Assembly: GCF_001190785.1 (NCBI RefSeq)
Contig: NZ_LGSS01000008.1
Location: 1 to 64,000, forward strand
Length of the DNA stretch: 64,000 bases
Origin: Gottschalkia purinilytica
GTDB taxonomy: Bacteria; Bacillota; Clostridia; Tissierellales; Gottschalkiaceae
Direction of reading: 5' to 3'
Shown: positions 34,576-45,600 of the stretch, one piece after another
Layout: each line of letters opens with the position of its first letter
Position numbering within the stretch: position 1 is the first letter of the stretch
Program-made: the position numbers and the translations under genes
Notes under the pieces: model-generated
What the model saw: the letters and a program-made list of their open reading frames with translations, nothing else
Told to the model about the DNA's origin: nothing
Database searches by the model: none

Positions 34576-35019
34576 TTATCTCTTATATAACATATCTACA
34601 TGTGGAATATTATCTATATAGTATAACTCTGAAGTTACCTTGAATCCAAAATTTTTATAAAAATCAATAAGATACTCTTGTGCTGAAATTCTAACTTTAT
34701 TCAATTTAATTTCTTTATCAATGAATTCCATAGTTTTAGATATCAGCTCTTTTGCAAATCCTCTACCACGATAGTCTTTAGAAACGAGTACCCTTCCAAA
34801 AGAACATTCTTCATAAGAAATTCCTGGTGGTAAAATTCTCAAGTAAGCTAATACATTATCACCTTCTTTAAGCATAACATGAAAAGCCTCTATATCTTTA
34901 TCATCACAATCTTGGAATAAATGATTTTGTCCAACTACAAAAGTATCTACTCTTTCTTTCAAAATATTATATAGTTCTATTGAGTTTAATTCATTAAATT
35001 TTTTAATATACCATTTCAT
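34576..35019 (-). CDS. ElaA-like GNAT acetyltransferase (copy 1)
   Basis: The protein has 147 residues. The ElaA-type start (W-IKKFNELNSIELYNILKERVDTFVVGQ) and the acetyl-CoA loop VLVSKDYRGRGFAKELI (Q/RxxGxG/A) are clear, as is the late RISAQEYLIDFYKNFGF. The substrate is unknown. ATG 35019 was chosen over the longer ORF because AAGGAGAAG precedes it. With this start its length equals that of the paralogue at 46672-47115, with which it shares most residues. Confidence 0.85.
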   Translation of the reverse strand: MKWYIKKFNELNSIELYNILKERVDTFVVGQNHLFQDCDDKDIEAFHVMLKEGDNVLAYLRILPPGISYEECSFGRVLVSKDYRGRGFAKELISKTMEFIDKEIKLNKVRISAQEYLIDFYKNFGFKVTSELYYIDNIPHVDMLYKR

Positions 35020-35333
35020 AATACTTCTCCTTATCTTAGCTACTTTTTGTATAGTCACTTAATTTATTAATCTAATAATCATAAAAATTAGTAATATAAT
35101 ATAAGTTCGATATTACTTTTATTTTTAATATAAGCTTTGAATAAAAATATATAGAATTAATTTTATCATATAAGGGACATATTAATCTTTACAATTCTAG
35201 TAAAGCTCAATATTTTATTATTTAGTAGTAAAAATATAGGTTATGTAAAACTATTAGGAGCACTACAAGGTCTTATCATTTAAATATTATATATTTAATG
35301 CCCTCATGTTAAACATGAGGGCATTAGTATTAG
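35020..35333 (-). other. Intergenic region with ABC exporter terminator
   Basis: A perfect hairpin (AATGCCCTCATGTT with AACATGAGGGCATT, 35297-35325) ends the ABC permease gene; its T tail is weak. Nothing else was recognised. Confidence 0.6.
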
Positions 35334-37766
35334 TTATTCATTGTATCTAATTCTATCTACTATAGAGTCTTTTCTAATATTCTTTTCTATTATATAAGTA
35401 ACTAGAATCTGAGTTAGAGTAAACATAATAATAACTAATATAGTTTGTATTAGTGGAAACTTATACGTAGCATACGTTGCTGACTTTTTAAATAATATAT
35501 AAAATGCATATCCTAATCCTATTCCTGTAGGCACTGACAATATAGTACTTATAGCTGCATAGTAAAGTCCTTCTATCTGTAGCATCTTTCTCATTTGAGT
35601 ATTTGAGAGTCCAACTGCTTGTAGCATTCCTAGCTCTTTTCTTCTTGTAAAAATACTAGTTATCATAGTGTTTACAAGATTAAACATACCTATCAAACCT
35701 ATTATAGATACGAGACTCATAGAAATTACTTTTACACCTCTTAACTCTTTTTCACGTTCTTCTCTATATTCCTTATAAGACATGTATTTAATTTTATCAT
35801 TTTTATCTACAATACTTTTTAAAGCATTATTTACTTCTTCATATTTATCTTTATTAACATCTATATATAATCTGCCTACTCTCTCGTCCTCTGTAATTTT
35901 ACCGAATGTATCTTGATGTGTTATGAAATCATCACCAAGTCCGCTATATCCTATCCATCTTACATTTGAGTTAACTATACCACTTATTAGGACTTCTTTT
36001 TTTATTTCTTTAATAATTGTTCCTTTCTCATCTCTTTCAGTAATTTCTAGAATAACTTTATCTCCTACTTTATAACTACTTTCTCCTTCACTTCTAGCTA
36101 CAGCTAAAACCTCATTTTTACTTTTTAGATTTTCTATAGAAATTTCACCTTCTATAAGATAATCTCTTAACTCTTTCAATGCTGATTCTTCATATCCATA
36201 TAAAACACTATTTAATTTATCCGTAGTGCTGCCGTCTGATAATTTAATTAACCCTTTATTGTTTTTAACATATACCCAATAATATTTCAGTGTTTCCATC
36301 TTTTTTATTCCTTCTAATCCTTTTATATAATTTATCAAAGTCTCATTTAATGGATCACTTTTATCATCTAAATGTACTCTATCTGATGTTAGATGAAAAT
36401 CATTATTTATATAGCCTTTAGTCAAGCTGTCCACATTCATACTATTAAGAACAGTTGAAAATAATATGAATAATACCCCACTCATTGTAAGTGATAGAAT
36501 AGTTATTATAGTACGTTTTTTATTTCTCCATAAGTTTAGATAAGCTATATTTTTTATACTAACTTTATCGTATCCTTTTTTTCTTTTTCTTTTTATATCA
36601 ACATTATTATATCTTATAGATTCTATTGGAGATATTCTAGAAGCAATTTTACTTGGCTTTATTAAAGCCAAAAATACTGTTATGAAGCTTACCAAAGCTG
36701 ATACTAAAATAATATATGGTGAAAATGTTCCTTTTAGTTCATCTAGATTTAATAAAGGAATTAATAAAAAACTTATAACATGACCTAGTATGATTCCTAT
36801 TGGTATACTTATTACTGAAAGTATTATTCCTTCTTTGAAAATAATTTTCCTAAGTTGCCCTTTAGTTGATCCTAGAGCTGATAATAGTCCTAGCTGATTA
36901 ACTCTTTCTACTATGGAAATATTGAATATATTATATATAACTATAATTGTTGCAAATATCACTATAACCCCTACTATTATAAAAGGAATAAGACTTTCAA
37001 AATCTGTTTTTAATATATTTATATAGTCGGTATTAACACTTATATTTTTTTTATCAAGCGCTATACTACGACCTATCATATTTATATTTTCTTCAATGTT
37101 TTTATTACTTTTCAACTTGACATAAGCAGTACTTTTTATATCCTCATTACGATTTTCTCTTAAAACTAAATCCCTCGAAACAATTCCAAGTGAATTATAT
37201 GATTGTTTTGAATTTATATTATCTTTTAAAATCCCAGTTAAAATAAATGTTAATTCCTTTTCATCACTTATCTTTCTATCACTATCATCATTTAAAGACT
37301 TTCCATATTTTAATTTAATAGTTTCTCCAATTTTGGGTTTTAAATTAAGTTCTTTAATAACCCATTTTTCTAAAGCCACTTCATTGCTTTTCTGTGGTAA
37401 TTTACCTTTTTCTAAGTCCATATTCATAAGGTGTGCTGTATTTTTATCAGCATAAATTAAACTAATATATCCATCTTCAGATTCTTTAATTCTACTATTT
37501 CCTAACTTTATATACTCTCCTACTTTTTCAAATTTAAGATTATTTTTTATGATACCAAATTGCTTATCATTTAAGTTCTTGTACTTACCATGAGCACTTC
37601 CTGTTTGTCTTACAATTTGATTAATCATCATTTGATTAATACTCTTTGACAAGATACCTATAGATGTTATTAAACATGTAGCAAATATTATTGTCAGCAA
37701 TACCAAAGTGTTTCTAATTTTATATGATTTTAAATTCTTTCTAACAAGGTTTGATATAGTGTTCAT
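35334..37766 (-). CDS. FtsX/MacB-type ABC transporter permease
   Basis: The protein has 810 residues. The layout is an N-terminal membrane segment, a large extracytoplasmic domain (about 45-255), three membrane segments, a further linker and segment, a second extracytoplasmic domain (about 440-665) and three final segments (IGMFNLVNTMITSIFTRRKELGMLQAVGLS is the FtsX signature). Two FtsX cores in one chain mark the class that pairs with LolD-type ATPases and exports or senses peptides and lipids. It overlaps the ATPase gene by 26 bases. No lipid or peptide substrate is evident. Confidence 0.88.
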   Translation of the reverse strand: MNTISNLVRKNLKSYKIRNTLVLLTIIFATCLITSIGILSKSINQMMINQIVRQTGSAHGKYKNLNDKQFGIIKNNLKFEKVGEYIKLGNSRIKESEDGYISLIYADKNTAHLMNMDLEKGKLPQKSNEVALEKWVIKELNLKPKIGETIKLKYGKSLNDDSDRKISDEKELTFILTGILKDNINSKQSYNSLGIVSRDLVLRENRNEDIKSTAYVKLKSNKNIEENINMIGRSIALDKKNISVNTDYINILKTDFESLIPFIIVGVIVIFATIIVIYNIFNISIVERVNQLGLLSALGSTKGQLRKIIFKEGIILSVISIPIGIILGHVISFLLIPLLNLDELKGTFSPYIILVSALVSFITVFLALIKPSKIASRISPIESIRYNNVDIKRKRKKGYDKVSIKNIAYLNLWRNKKRTIITILSLTMSGVLFILFSTVLNSMNVDSLTKGYINNDFHLTSDRVHLDDKSDPLNETLINYIKGLEGIKKMETLKYYWVYVKNNKGLIKLSDGSTTDKLNSVLYGYEESALKELRDYLIEGEISIENLKSKNEVLAVARSEGESSYKVGDKVILEITERDEKGTIIKEIKKEVLISGIVNSNVRWIGYSGLGDDFITHQDTFGKITEDERVGRLYIDVNKDKYEEVNNALKSIVDKNDKIKYMSYKEYREEREKELRGVKVISMSLVSIIGLIGMFNLVNTMITSIFTRRKELGMLQAVGLSNTQMRKMLQIEGLYYAAISTILSVPTGIGLGYAFYILFKKSATYATYKFPLIQTILVIIMFTLTQILVTYIIEKNIRKDSIVDRIRYNE

Positions 37767-38445
37767 CTTTCAAACCCCCGTTTTCTTTTACTTGCCCATC
37801 TTCAATTCTAATTACTCTATCTGCCATTTGAGCTATTTTCTCATTATGAGTAATCATAATAATAGTTTGATGATAGTTCTTTACAGATAGTTTTATTAAA
37901 GACATTACTTCTTGTTCTGTTTTAGAGTCAAGATTTCCTGTAGGTTCATCTGCAAGTATTATTGAGGGCTTTGTTGCAAGAGCTCTTGCTATAGCTGTTC
38001 TTTGTTGTTGGCCTCCTGATAATTCACTAGGTAGTGAATCTCTCTTATCATATATACCTAGCATATCCATTATGTTTTTTACATAATCTTTATCTACCTT
38101 CTTTTCATCTAGCCCTATAGGTAACGTTATATTCTCCCAAACGTTTAAAACAGGAACTAGATTATATGATTGAAATATAAATCCTATTTTTCTTCTTCTA
38201 AATATAGCTAGTTTATTATCATCCATTTCGAATATATTCTTTCCATCAATTATTACTTCTCCATCTGTAGGTCTATCCAAACCTCCTATCATATGTAAAA
38301 GAGTACTTTTCCCAGATCCTGATGTTCCAACTATAGCTACAAACTCTCCTTCTTCTATACTTATATTAACTCCATCTATAGCTTTCACTATATTCGTTTT
38401 TTTCCCATAGTGTTTTTTTAATGACTTTGTTTCTAATATTTTCAA
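37741..38445 (-). CDS. LolD/MacB-type ABC transporter ATPase
   Basis: The protein has 234 residues. Walker A GTSGSGKST, signature ELSGGQQQR, Walker B IILADEPTGNLD and the H-loop ITHNEK are intact, and HMIGGLDRPTDGEV is typical of the LolD/MacB group. The start TTG 38445 was chosen because AGGAGG lies in front of it; the longer upstream frame has no ribosome site. It forms one unit with the overlapping FtsX-type permease. A two-component system lies 2 kb upstream on the same strand and may control it. Confidence 0.9.
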   Translation of the reverse strand: MKILETKSLKKHYGKKTNIVKAIDGVNISIEEGEFVAIVGTSGSGKSTLLHMIGGLDRPTDGEVIIDGKNIFEMDDNKLAIFRRRKIGFIFQSYNLVPVLNVWENITLPIGLDEKKVDKDYVKNIMDMLGIYDKRDSLPSELSGGQQQRTAIARALATKPSIILADEPTGNLDSKTEQEVMSLIKLSVKNYHQTIIMITHNEKIAQMADRVIRIEDGQVKENGGLKDEHYIKPC

Positions 38446-39009
38446 ATCATTACCTCCTAATTTCAAAAATTGTTCCGTATACTTAGAGAATATCATCTTT
38501 TTATTACAAATGACTTTCAATGTTACTTACACTTTTGTAAGTATACAATTATGATTTTACTTAATTAGTTTATTTTTACTTTTTCATAAAATATTGTAAA
38601 ACTGTTATTAAATTCTTCACAAAGAATTATAGGTTCTACCCTAATTCTACTATAACGATATAAAGTATATAATACTACTCCTATACTACTGTTAAAAAAG
38701 TTTAACAATAACTTTACAGTTCACCAAATACCTTGTTTCACATACATTACCATATTTTATATAAGATTAATTAAATTAGTGAGATAGTTAACGATTTCTT
38801 GGAAATTTCCGTTAAATTCATTGAATTCTTTACTAATCTATAAAATTGGTAGTTTGACGATTGTATGTATTTCCTCTAATATCAATATAGTTTAATTAAA
38901 CTTTGTTAGGATTTTAACCAATTTTGCAGTATTAAAGGGGATGATGTCTTCAGAAATATACTTAAAAATTTACTCATAAATAATTCATATATGGAAAGGA
39001 AAATTGTTA
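38446..39009 (+). promoter_or_regulatory. Divergent intergenic region with permease promoter
   Basis: TTGACG (38854-38859), a 17-base spacer and TAATAT (38877-38882) form a good promoter for the amino-acid permease, with a leader of about 120 bases. No riboswitch or T-box motifs were recognised in the leader. The other half presumably holds the ABC exporter promoter. Confidence 0.55.
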
Positions 39010-40425
39010 ATGAAATCTATATTAAGAAAAAAAGATGTGGCTTCAATCTTAAATGCTAGTAGCTCTACATCTCTAGAAAAGACTTTAGGTGCATTTGATC
39101 TAACTCTAATGAGTATCGGTGCAGTAATTGGAACAGGAGTAATGGTTTTAGCAGGGCTTGTAGCATCAAGAGATGCAGGACCAGCCGTTGTACTATCTTT
39201 TATTGCTTCTGCAATTGTATGTATACTTGTTGCTTTATGTTATGCTGAATTCGCATCCTCAATACCAAGTTCAGGTAGTGCATATGCATACATTTATGTA
39301 TCCTTAGGGGAATTCATTGCCCATTTAGTTGGATGGTCTCTTATGATAGGATACACATTAAGTACCGCAACTGTTGCTGGAGGATGGTCTGCGTACTTTA
39401 ATGGACTATTAAATGAGTTTGGACTACATTTACCTCATAAACTTATAAGTATTCCTAGTCAAGGAGGAATAATCAATCTTCCAGCTGTTATTATAGTATT
39501 ATTTGTTACTTATCTACTTTCCCGAGGAACAAAGGAAAGTAAAAAGATAAATAATTTAATGGTTATTGTGAAAATTGGTGTTATAGTTTTATTCTTAGCA
39601 GTAGGTGCGTTTTATATAAAACCTAAAAATCTAACACCTTTTATGCCATTTGGATGGAAAGGCGTATTTTCAGGAGCTGCATCTGTATTCTTTGCATTTA
39701 CAGGATTTGACGCAGTTTCAACATCAGCTGAGGAAGTGAAAAATCCTCAAAGAAATTTACCAATAGGAATTGTTTCATCATTAGTTGTTTGTACAATTAT
39801 ATATATTATAGTTTCATTAGTTTTAACTGGTGTTGTACCATACTCTGAGCTAAATGTAGGAGATGCTATGGCATATGCACTAAGTACGGTAGGACAAGGT
39901 TGGGCAGCTTCTATTCTTTCAGTTGGTGCAGTAATAGGGATTATGGCTGTTATGTTCGCATATAGTTTTGGTGCATCACGTATATTATTCTCAATGAGCC
40001 GTGATGGATTACTTCCAAAAGCTTTTTCTAAAGTAAACAAAGAAACAAATGTACCAACAATTTCAACATGGATAATAGGAATTATAGGATCTTTAATGGC
40101 AGGAGTTGTAGATTTAAAACAGTTAGCAGATCTTGCAAATATGGTTCTTATAGGAACATTTTTACTTGTAGCAGTATCTGTAATTGTACTTAGAAAAACA
40201 CATCCTGACTTAAAAAGAAGCTTTAGAGTTCCATTAGTGCCAGTATTACCTGCTATAGCAGCATTTGCATGTTTATTTTTGATGTTTAATCTATCAAAGA
40301 TAACGTGGGTATACTTTGGTATTTGGTTAACTTTAGGTTCAATTGTTTATTTTACTTATTCTCATAAATATAGTACATTACAAAGTGATATTGAAGATAA
40401 CCTTGAATTAAAAGTTAACGTATAA
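39010..40425 (+). CDS. APC-family amino acid permease
   Basis: The protein has 471 residues and twelve hydrophobic segments, in the CAT/YfnA subgroup. The N-terminal SLEKTLGAFDLTLMSIGAVIGTGVMVLAG includes the GxGxG-like TM1 break that binds the substrate amino group. FAFTGFDAVSTSAEEVKNPQRNLPIGI is the TM6 region. It likely imports a cationic or small neutral amino acid by proton symport. ATG 39010 fits GGAAAGG better than the TTG at 39004. It is transcribed against its neighbours and ends at a shared terminator. Confidence 0.88.
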   Translation: MKSILRKKDVASILNASSSTSLEKTLGAFDLTLMSIGAVIGTGVMVLAGLVASRDAGPAVVLSFIASAIVCILVALCYAEFASSIPSSGSAYAYIYVSLGEFIAHLVGWSLMIGYTLSTATVAGGWSAYFNGLLNEFGLHLPHKLISIPSQGGIINLPAVIIVLFVTYLLSRGTKESKKINNLMVIVKIGVIVLFLAVGAFYIKPKNLTPFMPFGWKGVFSGAASVFFAFTGFDAVSTSAEEVKNPQRNLPIGIVSSLVVCTIIYIIVSLVLTGVVPYSELNVGDAMAYALSTVGQGWAASILSVGAVIGIMAVMFAYSFGASRILFSMSRDGLLPKAFSKVNKETNVPTISTWIIGIIGSLMAGVVDLKQLADLANMVLIGTFLLVAVSVIVLRKTHPDLKRSFRVPLVPVLPAIAAFACLFLMFNLSKITWVYFGIWLTLGSIVYFTYSHKYSTLQSDIEDNLELKVNV

Positions 40426-40471
40426 ATTAATTATACTTTTTCTTGTATACTAAATACTATATAATATATAC

Positions 40472-40500
40472 AAGGCTACTCAATATTGAGTAGCCTTTAA
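40472..40500. terminator. Bidirectional terminator
   Basis: AAGGCTACTCAA and TTGAGTAGCCTT form a hairpin between the permease gene and the convergent histidine kinase gene. Confidence 0.8.
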
Positions 40501-40515
40501 TTATAACCTTATAAA

Positions 40516-41766
40516 CTACTTACTCTTTTGTAAGAGTATGCTAAACTTTGTTCCAACCCTTTCTTTAGAATCTACCAATATACTTCCTTTTTGATCTTCA
40601 AGTATCTTTCTAGTAAGATAGAGTCCAACCCCTGACCCTTCTATTTGATTGATTTCTTTTGACTTACCTCTATAAAATCTTTTAAAGATATCATTGAATT
40701 CTTTACTGGGAATACCTATACCGTTATCTTCTATATTTATTTGTAAATAAAATTCTGTTTCTATTGTAGATATGTTAACTTGCCCATCTTTATTTGTATA
40801 TTTAATGGAGTTTTCTAGAACATTAAATATGGCTTCTTTAGTCCACTTAATGTCATGGCAAACTTCCACGTTTTTAATATCTGTATTAATACTAATGTTC
40901 TTGTCTAATGCCTTTATATATATTCCATTTATAGCTTCAAGTATAGTTTCTTTTATATCTCTTTTCTTTATATTAAGTGTAATCATTCCAGCTTCTAATG
41001 CAGAAATTTTCATAAGTGAATCTGTAAGCCATTGTAATTTATTTATTTCTTTTTTACTTCTTTCCAAGAATTCTCTTCTTTCTTCCTCATTAGTAACATT
41101 TTCTAATAATATAAAGTTAAATAATTTTATTGAAGACAAAGGAGTTTTTATTTGATGTGATATATCTGTTACAAGAGACTTGATATTTTCTTTTTCCTTT
41201 GTTAATTCTTTCAAGGTTAATTCTAGTCTTCTTGTCATCTGTTTAAACCTAATATTCAGACTAGATAATATACCTTCTTCATCATAATCCATATCTATTT
41301 TGAAATTATTGTTGTCTATATTATCTATAGCAGTAGAAAGTATTTCTATTTTATCTACAAAAGCTTTAACAAACTTCATGTAGAAGACATAACTGATTGT
41401 CATTATGGTTAGCATAAGTACTATGTCTATATTTAAAAGTTTATAAGAGTATTTTTTAAAATTATTATCATGAAATATATTTATACTTTTATCGTATCCA
41501 TATTTATTTAATATTCCTTCACCTTTTTTAATATCTTCTTCACTCTGAGTATATATTGCATTTTTGACTATATCTAATTCGGCCTCTGGATAAATAGTTG
41601 TAAGTCTACCTACAATGCTATACGTTAATCTCGCATTTTCTCTATGTATGTCTCCTACTATATAATAGTGTACGGCTAAAATAAGTATAGTTAATATCAA
41701 TAAAATCATTGTTAATATAAGTAATATCTTTTTAAAAAGGGGATCCCTTCTAATATATTCAATCAT
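40516..41766 (-). CDS. Sensor histidine kinase
   Basis: The protein has 416 residues. It has TM1 at about 13-37, an extracytoplasmic sensor of about 75 residues, TM2 at about 112-130 and a HAMP-like linker. The DISHQIKTPLSS H-box comes next, followed by the ATPase domain (NVLENSIKYT, DNGIGIPSKEF, EGSGVGLYLT). The SHQIKTPL form is typical of clostridial kinases near ABC exporters. Its start overlaps the regulator stop by 4 bases (ATGA). Confidence 0.92.
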   Translation of the reverse strand: MIEYIRRDPLFKKILLILTMILLILTILILAVHYYIVGDIHRENARLTYSIVGRLTTIYPEAELDIVKNAIYTQSEEDIKKGEGILNKYGYDKSINIFHDNNFKKYSYKLLNIDIVLMLTIMTISYVFYMKFVKAFVDKIEILSTAIDNIDNNNFKIDMDYDEEGILSSLNIRFKQMTRRLELTLKELTKEKENIKSLVTDISHQIKTPLSSIKLFNFILLENVTNEEERREFLERSKKEINKLQWLTDSLMKISALEAGMITLNIKKRDIKETILEAINGIYIKALDKNISINTDIKNVEVCHDIKWTKEAIFNVLENSIKYTNKDGQVNISTIETEFYLQINIEDNGIGIPSKEFNDIFKRFYRGKSKEINQIEGSGVGLYLTRKILEDQKGSILVDSKERVGTKFSILLQKSK

Positions 41767-42455
41767 CTATTCATACACCTCTCCGCCCATATATACCCAA
41801 GTCCTCTAACATTCTTTATATACTTAGCTTCTGAGGGGTCATCTTCTATCTTTTCTCTTAATCTTCTTATATTAACTGCAATAGTGTTTTGATCTATAAA
41901 TATTCCATCGCTATCCCAAATCTGTGATAAAAGCTGCTCTTTTGTTACTATTTGTTGGGCATTATCTATTAAATATTTCATCAATTTTAACTCTGTTTTA
42001 CTTAAGCAAATTTCTTCTTCATTTTTAGTAACCTTCATTTCTTGAGGATAAAAGACTATATCCCTAGAAACTATTGTTTCATGTATCTCCTTGTTACTTC
42101 TTCTTAATATTGCGTTTATCTTAGATATGAGTACCATAAGACTGAAGGGCTTTGTAACATAATCATCTCCACCTACATCATATCCTCTAACTATATCTAT
42201 TTCTTGATTACATGCTGTTAAAAAAAGTACTAGCACATCACTATTTTTTCTTATTTCATTACAAAGTTCAAAACCACTACCATCTGGTAATCCTACATCC
42301 ATTATTATAAGATCTATGTTTTCGTTATAAAATAGTTCTCTAGCTTTATTCACTGTTTCAGCTGTAAATATCTTAAATCCTTCTTTAGTCAGTCTAAAGC
42401 TAATCCCTCTATTTAAAGACTCATCATCTTCTACTAATAAGATATTAGTCACCAT
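41763..42455 (-). CDS. OmpR-family response regulator
   Basis: The protein has 230 residues. The receiver domain has EDDE acid pocket residues near the start, the phospho-accepting Asp in IMDVGLPDG and the Lys in TKPFS. The C-terminal winged helix is of the OmpR/PhoB type (IDQNTIAVNIRRLREKIEDDP). It is the first gene of the pair with the overlapping kinase. The targets may be the nearby ABC exporter. Confidence 0.92.
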   Translation of the reverse strand: MVTNILLVEDDESLNRGISFRLTKEGFKIFTAETVNKARELFYNENIDLIIMDVGLPDGSGFELCNEIRKNSDVLVLFLTACNQEIDIVRGYDVGGDDYVTKPFSLMVLISKINAILRRSNKEIHETIVSRDIVFYPQEMKVTKNEEEICLSKTELKLMKYLIDNAQQIVTKEQLLSQIWDSDGIFIDQNTIAVNIRRLREKIEDDPSEAKYIKNVRGLGYIWAERCMNR

Positions 42456-42550
42456 ATCACCTACTTATATATTTTTATATAGATTATCATAAAGTTACCA
42501 TATAAGATGATTTAATACAATCTTATAAATAGAATTTTAAGAACATGTTA

Positions 42551-42596
42551 AAACCGTACACCAATCAAGTCTTGGTGTACGGTTTAGATTTTTTTT
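42551..42596. terminator. Terminator of the chitinase gene
   Basis: AAACCGTACACCAA and TTGGTGTACGGTTT form a strong hairpin, with TTTTTTTT on the + side and TTTTAAC on the - side. Confidence 0.85.
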
Positions 42597-42601
42597 ACAC
42601 T

Positions 42602-45600
42602 TTATTTAATTAATATCCAAACATCTGATTCCCCTGGTACATTACCTTTTGTCCAATACTTTGCTTCATAAGTATTTCCTTTATAAGTTACTTTATCTCC
42701 ACCATTGTAAGCTTTATCTTTGTTCCATTCTACAGCCACATCACTTAGTAGTTTCCATGCGTCAGATTCTTCTGGATTGTTTCCTTGTGTCCAATATTTA
42801 GCCTCATACTCTAATCCATTATAGATTACTCTTTCTCCACCAAGATAAACTTTACTTGGGTCCCATTGGGGTAAACTAGTATCTATTTCTTTTACATTTA
42901 CAGTAATAGTTTGACTTTCAACTGAGCTTAATCCATCACTTAAAACAGCTTTATATACATATTCTCCTACTTTGTTACCTACCACTGAATATTTCACTTC
43001 TTGAAGTACATCTTTATTTTCTTCTATATTTACTTCTTTTACAACTTTGTTATTTTCATATATTTTAACATTGTTTCCTTTATTGTTAGAAGGCACTTTT
43101 ACATTTATAGTATAGTCACCTTCTTTTTGACCTTTTAACACGTCTATATTAGGAGCTTTAAGTGTAGGTTCTATTACTACTCCACCATCATCCTTTTCTT
43201 CAAATTGTTTAAATATAGATGCAAATTCGTATTCCTTCTGTGCTATTCCACTAAAGTCGTGAGAAGGATTAGGATTCCAAGGTCCGTTAGGATCTTCCTT
43301 GTCTCTATTGATAGACCACATTGATAAAAGCCCTATCTTCTTTTCTCTAGCAAACTTTGTTAAAATTCTTGCATCTTCTTGATAGAATACTTCATTTTTA
43401 TTGAAGTTCTGTCCTACCATAGGAGTTATACCTACCATAGGCCAAAGTTCTTCATCAGTTTTTGTTATTCCTACTGATTTGTAAGCATCTTTTAAGTTTC
43501 TTACTAGATTTTCTCCTGCTGAAATTGAATGTTTAGCTAATTCTCCTGGTTGAAGCTTAGATGGTACATAGTATGGACCAAATTCCATAGTCATAACATT
43601 TACACCCTCAAGTTTTACACCATGTTTTAAAGCTGATTTTACTACTTCTATACCATCATTAGTAAGACCTGTAGGCAATACAGGTAGTGTATACCATACT
43701 TTTACATCTTTATATTTTTCATCTTTTTGAAGTAGGGCTAGTGCCTTTGATCTTCTCTCTATAGACTCTTTATGAGCTACCCAACTTCCTTCTATATCAA
43801 AATCTATATATTTTAAATTGTAAGCATCTATTACTTGAGCATATATATCTTTAAGTTGTTCTGGTGTAGAAGCTGTAACCGCTAATGGAGTTCCATTTGC
43901 TCCACCAAAAGAAACCATTACTTCTCCATCTTTTGCTCTTAACTTGTTTATAACATCTTTTTGATGGTTCAAATTATATTCACTGAATCCACCCCAACGT
44001 GGTACAGGTTTTGTTCCACCTTCTGATACTATGAAAGCTAGAACGTATTTATTTGCACCTGTTTTTTCAACTTGAGATATATCAAAAAGTGGCCAAGCTG
44101 TAAAATCTACATAAGGTACAAACGAATGTAATGGAAGCCTATTAGGATCTTCTTCTCCTCCATTGTTACCACCACCAGATGATGGATCAGTAACCTCTAC
44201 TTTTAAATCTCTACTTATTAAAGATGATTTATTGTCTAAAGTTTCTAATTTATATATGTAAGTTCCTTTTTCCTTTTTAAAGTCAAATTCAAATACTTGA
44301 TCTTCTTTTGATTCTTGCTGTATAGATTTCTCTTCTATAACTTTATCATTTTCATACAATTTAAATTTATTTGCTGTATTTAATCTTGGTATAGCTACTT
44401 TTAACTTATATTCACCAGTATTTTTACTGTTGTCTACACTTAAAATACCTTCTTTAAGTACAGAGTCTACTTTACCACTTGTCATTTCTTTGTAAGCTAT
44501 AGTAGTCATAGGAAAATTACTATATTTATCGTCACCTGAAATTTCCCATATTATCAAACCACCATAACCATTTTCTTTTACATAATTACTTTTTTCCCTT
44601 AGAGACTCTTCATCCTCATATGTAAGCATTATACCTTTAGACTCATTATATAAATAAGGCGCTTTAGCATATGGATCTCTATATTTTTTCCATCCTGATG
44701 TAGTTTCTAATTTTTTCAACTTAAACCATGGTTCTTGTCCTCCAGGATAAGGATTAGCTGGATCATCCCAATCCCCTAAGTGATTTCCATTAGCTTTTGC
44801 AAATAATCCATTTTCCCCTGTTTCTTTTACTATTCCAGACCATCCTCTTGAGTAGAAAGGAGTTCCTACATTCAGTTTTTCAGCAGGAATATTATATTCA
44901 TTCTCAAATATTTTCATTGCTGTATCTACATTGTATTTTTCTTTTATATTTACTGGTGATGTTCCAGATGGATCATTTGGATTTTGATATAAAGGTGAAT
45001 GATGATTAGTAACTTTTTCCCAAGCACCATGCATATCATAAGTCATTACGTTTATAAAATCTAAATATTGATGATACTTATCAGGCTCCTGATATTGTAA
45101 TTTATCATATCCAGAAGGAGCTGCTATAGTTAATAATTTATTTTTAAGTCCATTTGCGTTATATGCTTCTCTCATTTCTTTTAATAGAAGTGTGAAGTTT
45201 TCTTTATCTTCTGGACCTCCAGGACATCCTCTATCATATTGGTCATTAGTATCCCTCGGTCTATCTACTCCTGGATACTCCCAATCTAAGTCTATACCAT
45301 CCATGAAAGGATATTGTTTTAAAAATTGTATTGCACTATCTATAAATACTTTTCTCGTCTCTTTAGTCTTAGCCATGTCGTGGAAGTTTTCTCCTCTAGT
45401 CCATCCACCTACAGATATTAATACTTTTACATTTGGGTATACGTTTTTATAATATTTGTATTCTCCCATATGACCTGACAACTTACCCCATCCTTCTGAA
45501 TGAGCAAACTGTTTCTCATAATCTGCGTATGTATCTAATGATGTTAGTTTGAAGTTTCTGTCTATTGTAAAAAATGCATGGTTTATATGAGTCACTCTAT

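Noticed and set aside
38446-39009. Riboswitch or T-box before the amino-acid permease
   Set aside because: No T-box sequence, lysine or glycine aptamer core or antiterminator pair was recognised, only a promoter.
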